Of a stretch of 37,527 nucleotides of DNA, positions 30,911 to 37,527 are shown one piece after another. Under the pieces are notes generated by a model. The model searched no databases. It was not told where the DNA came from and saw only the letters and a list, made by a program, of their open reading frames with translations. How positions within the stretch are numbered: position 1 is the first letter of the stretch; every line of letters starts with the position of its first letter. The DNA is from Rhodospirillales bacterium. Lineage in GTDB: Bacteria > Pseudomonadota > Alphaproteobacteria > Reyranellales > Reyranellaceae. The position numbers and the translations under genes were made by a program. The stretch is taken from assembly GCA_009377525.1 (NCBI GenBank), contig WHTW01000070.1, forward strand, positions 1 to 37,527. Reading direction: 5' to 3'.

Positions 30911-32404
30911 CTACTTCGTCAGCCTGAGCGCCGCGAACCTTGGATCGCCCTGGCGTTCGACGAACAGCAGAACCGAGCGCTTCTTGGCCTGCTGCAGCTT
31001 GCCCACGAGGTCGGCGACCTCCTGCGGCGTGGTGACCGGCTTCTGGTCGACCTCGAGGATGACGTCGCCCGCCTGGAGCTGCTTCTCAGCCGCCGGGCTG
31101 GTGGGCGCCACTTTGGTGATGACGACGCCCTTCACCTGGTCGGACAGGCCGTACTTCTCGCGCAGCTGGTCGGTAACCTTCTGCAGGGTCAGCCCAAGCT
31201 GCTCGACGGTCGAGACGACCGGCTGGTCGGGCTCGGCAGGCTTCTTGTCGCTGCCCTTGGCGGCCGCGTTCTGCTTGCCGTCTTCCTCCTGCTCGCCGAT
31301 GCGCAGCTTCAGCGGCACTTCCTTGCCGCCGCGCCAGACCATGACGTCGACCGTGCTGCCGACACGGGCATTGGCGACCAGCCGCGGGAAGCGGCGCAGG
31401 TCGAGCACGCCCTGGCCCGAGAAGCTCAGGATGATGTCGTTGCGCTTCAGGCCCGCCTTGGCAGCCGGGCCGTCGGCCACAACATTGGCCACCAGCACGC
31501 CACGGGCGCGGTCGAGCCCGAAAGAGTCGGCGATGTCGTCGGTGACGCTTTGGTAGCTCACGCCCACCCAGCCGCGCTTGACGCGGCCGAACTCGCGGAG
31601 CTGGTCGGCGACCTGCTTCACCAGGTTGGCCGGGATCGAGAAGGCCAAGCCGGCATTGACGCCGGACGGCGAGTAGATCGCGGTGTTGACGCCGATCACC
31701 TCGCCCTGGGCGTTGAACAGCGGACCGCCCGAGTTGCCCTTGTTGATGGCCGCGTCGGTCTGCAGGTAGTCGTCGAGCGAATCGTTGAGCGAACGGCCGC
31801 GCGCCGAGATGATGCCGACAGTCACCGAATGGCCCAGCCCGAACGGGTTGCCGATCGCGATCACCCAGTCGCCGACGCGCTCCTTGTCGGAATCGCCCCA
31901 CTTGGTGGCGGGCATCGGCCGCTTGTTGGGCGGCTCGACCTTGAGCAGGGCCACGTCGATGCGGCTGTCGGAACCGATCAGCTTGGCCTTGAGCTGGGTA
32001 TCGTCACGGAAGATGACCGTGATGTCCTCGGCGCCCTGGATGACGTGGTTGTTGGTGATGATGTAGCCGTCGGAGTCGATCACGAATCCCGAGCCAAGCG
32101 AGGTGCCGCGGCGCTTCTGTTCCTCGCCGCCGCGCTTGTCGAAGAATTCCTTGAACAGCTCCTCGAACGGCGAGCCGGGCGGAAGCTGCGGCATGTCGCG
32201 CAGCCTCGGGCCCTGCTGGGGCACGTTCTGGGTGGTGGTGATGTTGACGACGGTCGGCATCAATCTGTCGACCAGTTCGGCAAAGCTGTCGGGTGCGTTG
32301 CGCGTGGGCTGCGCGGCGGCGGGCTGCGCCAACGCCAGACCAAGCGACACCGCCGCCATAACGGCGGCACCCCTCAAAACACCAGGAAAATCAGTGAGAA
32401 TCAC
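30911..32404 (-). CDS. degP: Periplasmic Do-type serine protease (DegP/HtrA)
   Basis: A 497-residue envelope protease and chaperone. The GTG start is chosen because GGAGGTCGGAC precedes it; a TTG ten codons upstream has no such signal. Residues 1-32 form a signal peptide ending QPAAAQ. The trypsin-like domain carries the triad His120 (TNNHVIQG), Asp150 (SRIDVALL) and Ser225 (NKGNSGGPLF). Two PDZ domains follow: the first with WVGVSYQSV and GVLVANVV, the second with GVVITKVAPTSPAAEKQLQAGDVIL, separated by a charged Lys/Glu/Pro linker. It degrades misfolded periplasmic proteins. It lies downstream of hflK-hflC, a common arrangement, with a 218-bp gap that may contain its own promoter. Confidence 0.95.
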   Translation of the reverse strand: MILTDFPGVLRGAAVMAAVSLGLALAQPAAAQPTRNAPDSFAELVDRLMPTVVNITTTQNVPQQGPRLRDMPQLPPGSPFEELFKEFFDKRGGEEQKRRGTSLGSGFVIDSDGYIITNNHVIQGAEDITVIFRDDTQLKAKLIGSDSRIDVALLKVEPPNKRPMPATKWGDSDKERVGDWVIAIGNPFGLGHSVTVGIISARGRSLNDSLDDYLQTDAAINKGNSGGPLFNAQGEVIGVNTAIYSPSGVNAGLAFSIPANLVKQVADQLREFGRVKRGWVGVSYQSVTDDIADSFGLDRARGVLVANVVADGPAAKAGLKRNDIILSFSGQGVLDLRRFPRLVANARVGSTVDVMVWRGGKEVPLKLRIGEQEEDGKQNAAAKGSDKKPAEPDQPVVSTVEQLGLTLQKVTDQLREKYGLSDQVKGVVITKVAPTSPAAEKQLQAGDVILEVDQKPVTTPQEVADLVGKLQQAKKRSVLLFVERQGDPRFAALRLTK

Positions 32405-32562
32405 GTCCGACCTCCAACGGCGCTCAGGCCTCAACGGATCGGAACGGCTGGCGCCGCACGTTCGAGTTCCTGTCTACATGGAGCCCGATTGTGGCGCAAA
32501 TAAAGAGGCCTTGATATTGCTGATTGTTTCAGCTTTTCCACGGCGTTTGCGAAATTCGGGCG

Positions 32563-32591
32563 ACGGCGTTGCAGGACTGCCACAACGCCGT
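32563..32591. terminator. Hairpin in the hflC-degP gap
   Basis: ACGGCGTTG (32563-32571) and CAACGCCGT (32583-32591) form a perfect 9-bp stem with an 11-nt loop, 32 bp past the hflC stop. No T-run follows on the minus strand, so it is at best a partial terminator or an RNA-processing site between hflC and degP. Confidence 0.35.
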
Positions 32592-32622
32592 CGGTACGGT
32601 TTTTGCTGCCGGGTTCCCAGAG

Positions 32623-33510
32623 CTATTTCTTGGGCGGCAGCGGTCCCGACGGGTCGTTGAAATAGCGGAAGAAGTCGGTGTCGGGACTCAGGATCATAGT
32701 CGATCCGCCGGCGCCGAAGGCCTGCTTGTAAGCTTCCATGCGCCGGTAGAAGGCATAGAAATCCTTATCCTTGTTGAAGGCCTCGGCGTAGATGCGGGTG
32801 GCTTCACCGTCCGCCTCGCCCTTCACGATCTGGGCCTTCAGCCCGGCGTCGGCCTTGATGACCGCGACCTCGCGATCGGCGGTGGCGGTGATGCGGGCCT
32901 TCTCCTCGTCGCCCTCGGCGCGGAGCTGGCCGGCCTCGCGCTCGCGGTCGGTCTTCATGCGGTTGAAGACCGATTGCGAGTTGGCCTGCGGCAAATCTGC
33001 ACGCTTGATGCGCACGTCGACCGTCCGGACGCCGAGCTCCTTGGTCTTGGCGTTCACCCGCCGGGTGATATCGTCCATCAGGTTGGCGCGCTGATCGGTC
33101 AGCACCGCATGCAGCGGCACCGAGCTCAAAACGCCACGAATCTCCGAGTTGATCAGCGAATCGAGCAACCCGCGCAGCGCCGGCTCGCCGCCCGGAACAG
33201 TCTGGGCAAAGAGCTTGGCGGCCTCGATCTTGTAACGGGCATAGGCATCGACCACGAGGCGCTTCTGGTCGCCGGCGATGATCTCGAACTCCGCGGCTTC
33301 GTAGTCGAGCAGCCGGCGGTCGATGCGCTGGATGTCCTGGACCAGCGGGATCTTGGCGTAGAGGCCAGGCTCGGTCTTGGGTTCGCCGACGATGGCGCCG
33401 AACTGGCGCACCAGCACCTGGACGGTCGGATTGACCGTGTAGAAGGTCTGGGTCAGCAGGAAGATGGCGACGGCAAGCGCGATCAGCGCGATGATGGCAC
33501 GGTTGGTCAT
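32623..33510 (-). CDS. hflC: HflC, SPFH-domain subunit of the FtsH regulator complex
   Basis: A 295-residue membrane-anchored protein. An N-terminal helix (about 6-24) is followed by the SPFH/band 7 domain (VNPTVQVLVRQFG, GLYAKIPLVQDIQRIDRRLLDYE) and a long helical region with KADAGLKAQIVKGEADGEATRIYAEAF, typical of HflC. With HflK it forms a large periplasm-facing cage around FtsH and modulates the degradation of membrane proteins. The ATG overlaps the hflK stop as ATGA. Confidence 0.95.
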   Translation of the reverse strand: MTNRAIIALIALAVAIFLLTQTFYTVNPTVQVLVRQFGAIVGEPKTEPGLYAKIPLVQDIQRIDRRLLDYEAAEFEIIAGDQKRLVVDAYARYKIEAAKLFAQTVPGGEPALRGLLDSLINSEIRGVLSSVPLHAVLTDQRANLMDDITRRVNAKTKELGVRTVDVRIKRADLPQANSQSVFNRMKTDREREAGQLRAEGDEEKARITATADREVAVIKADAGLKAQIVKGEADGEATRIYAEAFNKDKDFYAFYRRMEAYKQAFGAGGSTMILSPDTDFFRYFNDPSGPLPPKK

Positions 33511-34712
33511 CGCGTCGCTCCCTGCGCCGGCGGCGTCTGACGAGGTGGTTGCGGTCCGCCGGCGGGTGGCGGCGTGGTCTTCAGTTCCGGCAAGGGCAGG
33601 TAGGGCACCACGCCTGTGCCAGCGGAGTTCTTGTCGATCATCACCTTGTTCACGTTGCGCAGCACCTCCTCCATGGTGTCGAGGTACAGGCGCTCGGTCG
33701 TGATGTCCTTGGCCTTGGCCCACTGCTCGTAGACCTGGTCGAAGCGCTGCGCATCACCGCTCGCCCGGGCGACGATCTCGGCTTTGTAGGCCTCGCCGCG
33801 CTGGATGATCGATTCGGCCTCGCCCTTGGCCCTGGGCAGCACCTGGTTGCGATAGGTGTTGGCCTCGTTGATGCTCTTTTCCTTGTCCGCGCGCGCGGCC
33901 TGCACGTCGCGGAAGGCGGCGATCACCTCCTCTGGCGGGTCCACTCGCAGGAGCTGGATGTTGTTGATGCGCACGCCCAGCCCGTAATCGTCGAGCATGC
34001 CCTGCAGGAGGTCCTTGGTGTCCTGCTCGATGCGGCTGCGGCCCTCGGTCTGGGCATATTGCAGGTTCGACTTGCCGATGATCTCGCGCATGGCGGCCTC
34101 GGCGCCGTCGCGCACGTTCTGTTCCTGGTTGCGCACGTCGAAGGCGTACTGGAACACGTCCTTGATCTGCCACAGCACCGCATACTCGATGTCGACGATG
34201 TTCTCGTCGCCGGTCAGCATCTGGTTCTCGCTCGAGGTCGGCCGCGGGCCGCGCGTGGGGGTGGTGCCGCGGTCCTGGCCGCCGCGCCCGCCGATCACGA
34301 GGCGGCGCTGGTCCTGGACGTTTATGACCTCCACTCTACCGATCGGTCCGGGCAGATTGTAGTGAAGACCGGGCTCGACCGGCTTGCCGTAGGGCTTGCC
34401 GAACACGAGCTGGATGGCCTGCTGGTTCGGCTGCACCCGGAAGAAGCCGGTGACCAGCCAGATCACCAGGCCCGCCAGCACGACGAGCACGATGCCCTTG
34501 TAGGAGCCGAAGCCGCCGGGAATGAGGTTCTTCAGCCGCTCCTGCCCCTTTCGGATCACGTCTTCCATGTCGGGTGGGCGGCGCGAGCCGAACGGGCCGC
34601 CGCCGCCGCGATTGCCGCCGCCGCCCCATGGCCCGCCGCCATTGCCACCACCACTACCACCGCCGCCGCCGCCGCCACCCCAGGGGCCGCCACTGTTGTT
34701 GTTCCACGCCAT
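33507..34712 (-). CDS. hflK: HflK, SPFH-domain subunit of the FtsH regulator complex
   Basis: A 401-residue partner of HflC. The N-terminus is a cytoplasmic Gly/Asn/Pro-rich stretch (MAWNNNSGGPWGG and repeats to about 42), as usual in HflK, then RPPDMEDVIRKGQERLKNL, a membrane helix (about 73-92) and the SPFH domain with FRVQPNQQAIQLVFGK and GLHYNLPGPIGRVEV. An Arg/Gly/Thr insert near 142-160 (GGRGGQDRGTTPTRG) is of variable type. The helical domain contains RAKGEAESIIQRGEAYKAEI. The C-terminal tail is Pro-rich. It is the first gene of hflK-hflC and divergent from mrp by 139 bp. Confidence 0.95.
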   Translation of the reverse strand: MAWNNNSGGPWGGGGGGGGSGGGNGGGPWGGGGNRGGGGPFGSRRPPDMEDVIRKGQERLKNLIPGGFGSYKGIVLVVLAGLVIWLVTGFFRVQPNQQAIQLVFGKPYGKPVEPGLHYNLPGPIGRVEVINVQDQRRLVIGGRGGQDRGTTPTRGPRPTSSENQMLTGDENIVDIEYAVLWQIKDVFQYAFDVRNQEQNVRDGAEAAMREIIGKSNLQYAQTEGRSRIEQDTKDLLQGMLDDYGLGVRINNIQLLRVDPPEEVIAAFRDVQAARADKEKSINEANTYRNQVLPRAKGEAESIIQRGEAYKAEIVARASGDAQRFDQVYEQWAKAKDITTERLYLDTMEEVLRNVNKVMIDKNSAGTGVVPYLPLPELKTTPPPAGGPQPPRQTPPAQGATR

Positions 34713-34778
34713 CGTTCACCTCAGGGCTACCGGCCGTCTCGCCCGGCGTATTGTCGGCTTTGATTTCAGGTCGCGCTG

Positions 34779-34807
34779 CATATATGTGACGGCAGCGACA
34801 CCTGCAA
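34779..34807 (-). promoter_or_regulatory. Candidate hflK promoter
   Basis: On the minus strand TTGCAG (34807-34802) and TATATG (34784-34779) are exactly 17 bp apart, 67 bp upstream of the hflK ATG. The CATATATG core is palindromic, so it could also serve the mrp direction, where TTGATT lies 15 bp upstream of TATATG. Confidence 0.4.
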
Positions 34808-34851
34808 TCAAGCGGCCACACAATATTGCGAGGCCGCGGAAACAAGCACTC

Positions 34852-36012
34852 ATGGCTGAAATAACCGAATCGACCGTCCGCAAGGTCCTTGAGGCCGTCA
34901 TCGATCCGGCGACGGCAAAGAGCGTCGTGGCGCAGGGCATGGTGGGCGGTATCGCCGTGCGCGGCGGCCATGTCGCCGTCACCCTCGATGTCGACCCCGC
35001 CCGCGGCACGGCCCTGGAGCCCCTGCGCCAGGCCTGCGAGCAGGCCGTGCGCGCCATGCCGGGCGTGCTGTCGGCGACGGCCGTGATGACCTCCGAGCGT
35101 CCCGCGCCATCGGCTGCGCCTGCGTCGCACGCGCATGACCATGCCCACGGCCGCGCTCAGGGGCAGGGCGGCCTTGCCGCCAAGACCACGGGCGGCGGCG
35201 GCCGCATCGACGTGCCGGGCGTGAAGCACATCATCGCTGTGGCCTCGGGCAAGGGCGGCGTCGGCAAGTCGACCACGGCGGTGAACCTGGCGCTGGGCCT
35301 TGTTGCCAACGGCGTCAGTACCGGCCTGCTCGATGCCGACATCTACGGCCCCTCGATGCCGCGCATGCTCGACGTCAAGGACAAGCCCGAATCGGTCGAC
35401 GGCAAGGCCCTGAAGCCGATCGAGCGTTATGGGCTCAAGACCATGTCGATCGGCTACATCGTCAACGAGGACACGCCGATGATCTGGCGTGGGCCCATGG
35501 TGTCGAGCGCGCTCGAGCAGATGCTGCGCGACGTGCAATGGGGCGAGCTCGACGTGCTGGTGGTCGACATGCCGCCGGGCACCGGCGATGCGCAGCTCAC
35601 GCTGGCCCAGCGCGTGGCGCTCAGCGGCGCGGTAATCGTGTCGACGCCGCAGGACATCGCCCTGGTCGATGCCCGCAAGGGCCTGAACATGTTCCGCAAG
35701 GTCGCGGTGCCGGTGCTGGGCTTCGTCGAGAACATGAGCTTCTACCTCTGCCCGCATTGCGGCGAGCGCGCCGAGATCTTCGGCCATGGCGGGGCGCGCG
35801 AGGAGGCGGAGAAGCTCGGCGTGCCGTTCCTGGGCGAAGTACCCTTGCATCTCGACATCCGCACGACGTCGGATTCGGGCCATCCCATCGTCGTCGCCCA
35901 GCCCGACAGCCCGTATGCTCAGATCTACAAGAACATCGCCGGCCGGGTGTGGAAGCAGCTCAGCGCCAATCAGCGCGGTCCGCGCGCGGCGCCGAGAATC
36001 GTGGTGCGTTAG
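34852..36012 (+). CDS. mrp: Mrp/ApbC-family Fe-S cluster carrier ATPase
   Basis: A 386-residue P-loop ATPase that carries and delivers iron-sulfur clusters. An N-terminal DUF59/MIP18-like domain (1-82: VRKVLEAVIDPATAKSVVAQ) is joined by a His/Ala-rich linker (92-100) to the ATPase domain with the deviant Walker A GKGGVGKST (133-141), DADIYGPSMPRML, and VVDMPPGTGDAQLT. The CPHC motif (300-303) supplies the cluster-ligand cysteines at the dimer interface. The start ATG follows a GAAACAAGC stretch with a weak ribosome site; the frame is open further upstream across the hflK promoter, which is not coding. It is divergent from hflK. Confidence 0.95.
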   Translation: MAEITESTVRKVLEAVIDPATAKSVVAQGMVGGIAVRGGHVAVTLDVDPARGTALEPLRQACEQAVRAMPGVLSATAVMTSERPAPSAAPASHAHDHAHGRAQGQGGLAAKTTGGGGRIDVPGVKHIIAVASGKGGVGKSTTAVNLALGLVANGVSTGLLDADIYGPSMPRMLDVKDKPESVDGKALKPIERYGLKTMSIGYIVNEDTPMIWRGPMVSSALEQMLRDVQWGELDVLVVDMPPGTGDAQLTLAQRVALSGAVIVSTPQDIALVDARKGLNMFRKVAVPVLGFVENMSFYLCPHCGERAEIFGHGGAREEAEKLGVPFLGEVPLHLDIRTTSDSGHPIVVAQPDSPYAQIYKNIAGRVWKQLSANQRGPRAAPRIVVR

Positions 36013-36014
36013 TT

Positions 36015-36042
36015 GGAGCGCGGAACTCCAGGTCCGCGCTCC
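36015..36042. terminator. Bidirectional hairpin between mrp and the GNAT gene
   Basis: GGAGCGCGGA (36015-36024) and TCCGCGCTCC (36033-36042) form a perfect 10-bp stem around an 8-nt loop, placed between two convergent stop codons only 32 bp apart. No T-run is visible, but the position and stem strength fit a shared terminator. Confidence 0.7.
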
Positions 36043-36044
36043 AT

Positions 36045-36599
36045 TCAAGTCCGCTTGCGCTTGCGTCCCGCCGCGGCCGCCTTGCGCGCGTCCCATTTGC
36101 CGATCATGCCGTGGACGCCGATCATCGAGCCGGCCACCAGCTCGAGCGCCAGAAACCGCCGTTCCTCGACCCAGCCGGGAAGCTGGATGTTGAGCGCCAG
36201 GTCGCGACGGAAGCCGAACTGGTTGTAGTACTCGGGATCGCCGACCAGGATGATGCGGCTGTGGCCCAGCATGCGCGACTGCGCCATCGAGTGCCACATC
36301 AGCGCCTTGCCGTAGCCGAGCCCACGCAGCTCGGGCGAGATGGCGAGCGGCCCCAGCAGGATGGCGGGCCAGCGTTCGTTGATCAGGATCGGCCAGTTGC
36401 GGATCGAGGCCACCATGCGGCCCTTCTGGTCGATGGCGACGAAGCACAGCTCCTTGATCGGCTTCACGTCCTCGCGCAGGCGATAGACGGTCTTGTGCGT
36501 GCGGTCGGGACCGAACGCCGCCTCGTTCATCTCCTCGATGGCTTCATCGTCGCGTGCGCGCTCGCGCAGCAGCCGCAGCCGGCCGGGGGTTCTCTCCAT
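36045..36599 (-). CDS. GNAT-family N-acetyltransferase (YhbS-like)
   Basis: A 184-residue acetyltransferase. The start is placed at MERTPGRLRLLRERARDD; the frame is open further upstream, but only across repeat sequence. The acetyl-CoA motif is SPELRGLGYGKALMWHSM (about 89-106), preceded by LLGPLAI, and followed by HSRIILVGDPEYYNQFGF. The GDPEYYxxFGF block is characteristic of the YhbS/COG3153 group. The C-terminus is strongly basic (KWDARKAAAAGRKRKRT), which could contact nucleic acid. Substrate unknown. It is convergent with mrp. Confidence 0.88.
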   Translation of the reverse strand: MERTPGRLRLLRERARDDEAIEEMNEAAFGPDRTHKTVYRLREDVKPIKELCFVAIDQKGRMVASIRNWPILINERWPAILLGPLAISPELRGLGYGKALMWHSMAQSRMLGHSRIILVGDPEYYNQFGFRRDLALNIQLPGWVEERRFLALELVAGSMIGVHGMIGKWDARKAAAAGRKRKRT

Positions 36600-36683
36600 G
36601 GCGCCAGTTATGGCAGCGGCCGACAGTGACCTCAATGCACGGGTGTCGGCCGGCTCACTCTCGAACTCAAGGCGGCCTTCCGT

Positions 36684-36809
36684 TAGAGCACATTCCGTTC
36701 GGCTGGAATCAGCCGAACGGAATGTGCCTGTTGCAACAACTAACCCCGGTGCGCGCATTCCCGATTTGATGGAACCGCTCGCGGTTCCATCAAATCGGGA
36801 ATCGCTCTA
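36684..36809. repeat. Composite palindromic element with TAGAGC ends
   Basis: A 126-bp element bounded by TAGAGC (36684-36689) and its complement GCTCTA (36804-36809). Inside are two perfect hairpins: 36688-36727, with 18-bp arms GCACATTCCGTTCGGCTG and a 4-nt loop, and 36757-36802, with 22-bp arms beginning ATTCCCGATTTGATGG and a 2-nt loop. The 29 bp between them contain GTTGCAACAAC. TAGAGC-bounded palindromes are widespread in alphaproteobacterial intergenic DNA. It lies upstream of both the GNAT gene and the NTF2-like gene, not at gene ends. Confidence 0.85.
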
Positions 36810-36819
36810 GCATCGGCCG

Positions 36820-37194
36820 ATGATCACGGAAGAAATCAGGGCGGTGCTGACGGCCAAGGCCAGCGCCTTGTCGCGTCGATCAGCGGACGACATGACAGCC
36901 CTGCTCCATCCCGATTTCGTCTACGTCAATGCCGGTGGCTACAAGCTCAGCAAGGCCGAGTACATCGATGTCGGCTGCACCTCCGGCAAGCTGGTGTTCC
37001 GCAGCCAGAAGGTGAGCGAGCTGGAGGTCCGGCAATTCGGCGACTGCGCCGTGGCGACCATGGTCCTGGATGACCAGTTCGCGCTCGATGGCCGGGAGAT
37101 CACCGCGACCTTCCGCTCGCTCTGCATCTTCACCAGGAAGGACGGACGCTGGCTGTGGGCGGCCGGGCAGACGATGCGACCGCAGCTATCCTAG
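36820..37194 (+). CDS. NTF2-like/SnoaL-type small protein (DUF4440-like)
   Basis: A 124-residue protein of the NTF2-like fold. The opening helix EEIRAVLTAKASALSRRSAD, then DMTALLHPDFVYVNAGG with the conserved HPDF, the YKLSKAEYID turn, and the final FTRKDGRWLWAAGQTM strands are the standard order of this fold. Family members bind small hydrophobic ligands or act as isomerases; the activity here cannot be told. It starts 11 bp after the composite palindrome, so its promoter must lie in or beyond that element, and no clear ribosome site precedes the ATG. It looks monocistronic. Confidence 0.85.
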   Translation: MITEEIRAVLTAKASALSRRSADDMTALLHPDFVYVNAGGYKLSKAEYIDVGCTSGKLVFRSQKVSELEVRQFGDCAVATMVLDDQFALDGREITATFRSLCIFTRKDGRWLWAAGQTMRPQLS

Positions 37195-37527
37195 CAGCTC
37201 TGCACAGTGGTTTTGACGGTTGGGTGCCGCTGGCGCCGGCGCGCGCAGCCGCCTGTCGGCTTTGCCCGGCTTTGCCGGAGGGGTGCATGCACTGCCGTCG
37301 CCTGGCTCGTGAATTTCTGCATTTTCGGCTAATTTCCGGCAGGCCGGCCGATGCCCGCCAAGCCATTGAATGCGCACCGCTTTTGGATTTTTTGCATTTT
37401 CTGCATTTTCTGCAGCCCCTCCCGCGGGACTGCCCCCTTGGGACAGAAGGTGCGGGCACTGCACGCCAGGCGAGGTTTGCGCAGTTTCCGCAGTTTGCGA
37501 CTTGAAAACCAATGACGTGCTTCTTGC
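37195..37527. other. Gene-poor tail with 9-nt period repeats
   Basis: No gene is convincing here. TGCATTTTC occurs at 37318-37326 and twice in tandem at 37393-37410, ending in TGCAG. GCAGTTTCC and GCAGTTTGC lie in tandem at 37481-37498. All have a 9-nt period and, on the minus strand, fall in one open frame (37186-37512) as Ala-Glu-Asn or Ala-Glu-Thr triplets. The rest of that frame is Pro/Ala/Arg-rich and has no domain, so repeat DNA is more likely than a gene. Confidence 0.5.

Noticed and set aside
34522..34851. Mrp N-terminal extension of 110 residues
   Set aside because: It would cover the hflK 5' end and both promoters, and it is Pro/Arg-rich. The ATG at 34852 begins the conserved domain.
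37318..37498. CRISPR-like array
   Set aside because: Units are only 9 nt, partly tandem and unevenly spaced. There are no repeats of 25-40 nt and no cas genes.

Overview
The window is GC-rich and gene-dense. It reads as chromosomal DNA of an alphaproteobacterium, most likely from the Rhodospirillales/Reyranella side or a relative. That placement is inference from gene content, gene order and the intergenic palindromes; no rRNA or other taxonomic marker is present. Most genes are housekeeping or ordinary catabolic genes. No phage, CRISPR array, plasmid or secretion locus was seen.

Layout. 1-8.3 kb: the 3' end of a Tyr/Gly-rich exported protein; a CoA-transferase/tannase pair; prmB; a phosphofructokinase with mixed substrate-specificity residues; a GNAT/TauD-type dioxygenase pair; a DinB-fold protein; a tiny lipoprotein; and a decayed metallophosphoesterase. 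8.3-14.1 kb (minus strand): the cell-elongation operon mreB-mreC-mreD-mrdA-rodA with stop/start overlaps, followed by tRNA-Lys(CTT) and a clear intrinsic terminator. 14.4-15.3 kb: a methyltransferase core that appears cut out of a larger family, and a small secreted protein. 15.3-21.3 kb: a catabolic locus with a FadR-type GntR regulator and zinc alcohol dehydrogenase on the minus strand, divergent from a sugar-type ABC importer (binding protein and two permeases, no ATPase) and a short-chain dehydrogenase. A perfect 13-bp palindrome lies inside the gntR promoter.

21.4-36 kb resembles an arrangement that I recall as conserved in many alphaproteobacteria: ilvC, ilvH, ilvI, miaA / serB, degP, hflC, hflK / mrp. 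Here extra genes sit between ilvH and ilvC (a LysE-type exporter, an M48-like membrane protein that has lost its zinc site, and two paralogous lipoproteins). ilvC itself has a frameshift and an in-frame loss of about 56 residues covering metal ligands. The window ends with a GNAT gene, a composite palindromic element, an NTF2-like small protein, and a gene-poor tail with 9-nt period repeats.

The main points for a second look are the damaged ilvC, the metal-less M48 homologue, the ATPase-less importer with its palindromic operator, a repeat that supplies the translation start of a permease gene, and several families of long palindromes at gene ends. I did not find a convincing wholly new multi-gene system.
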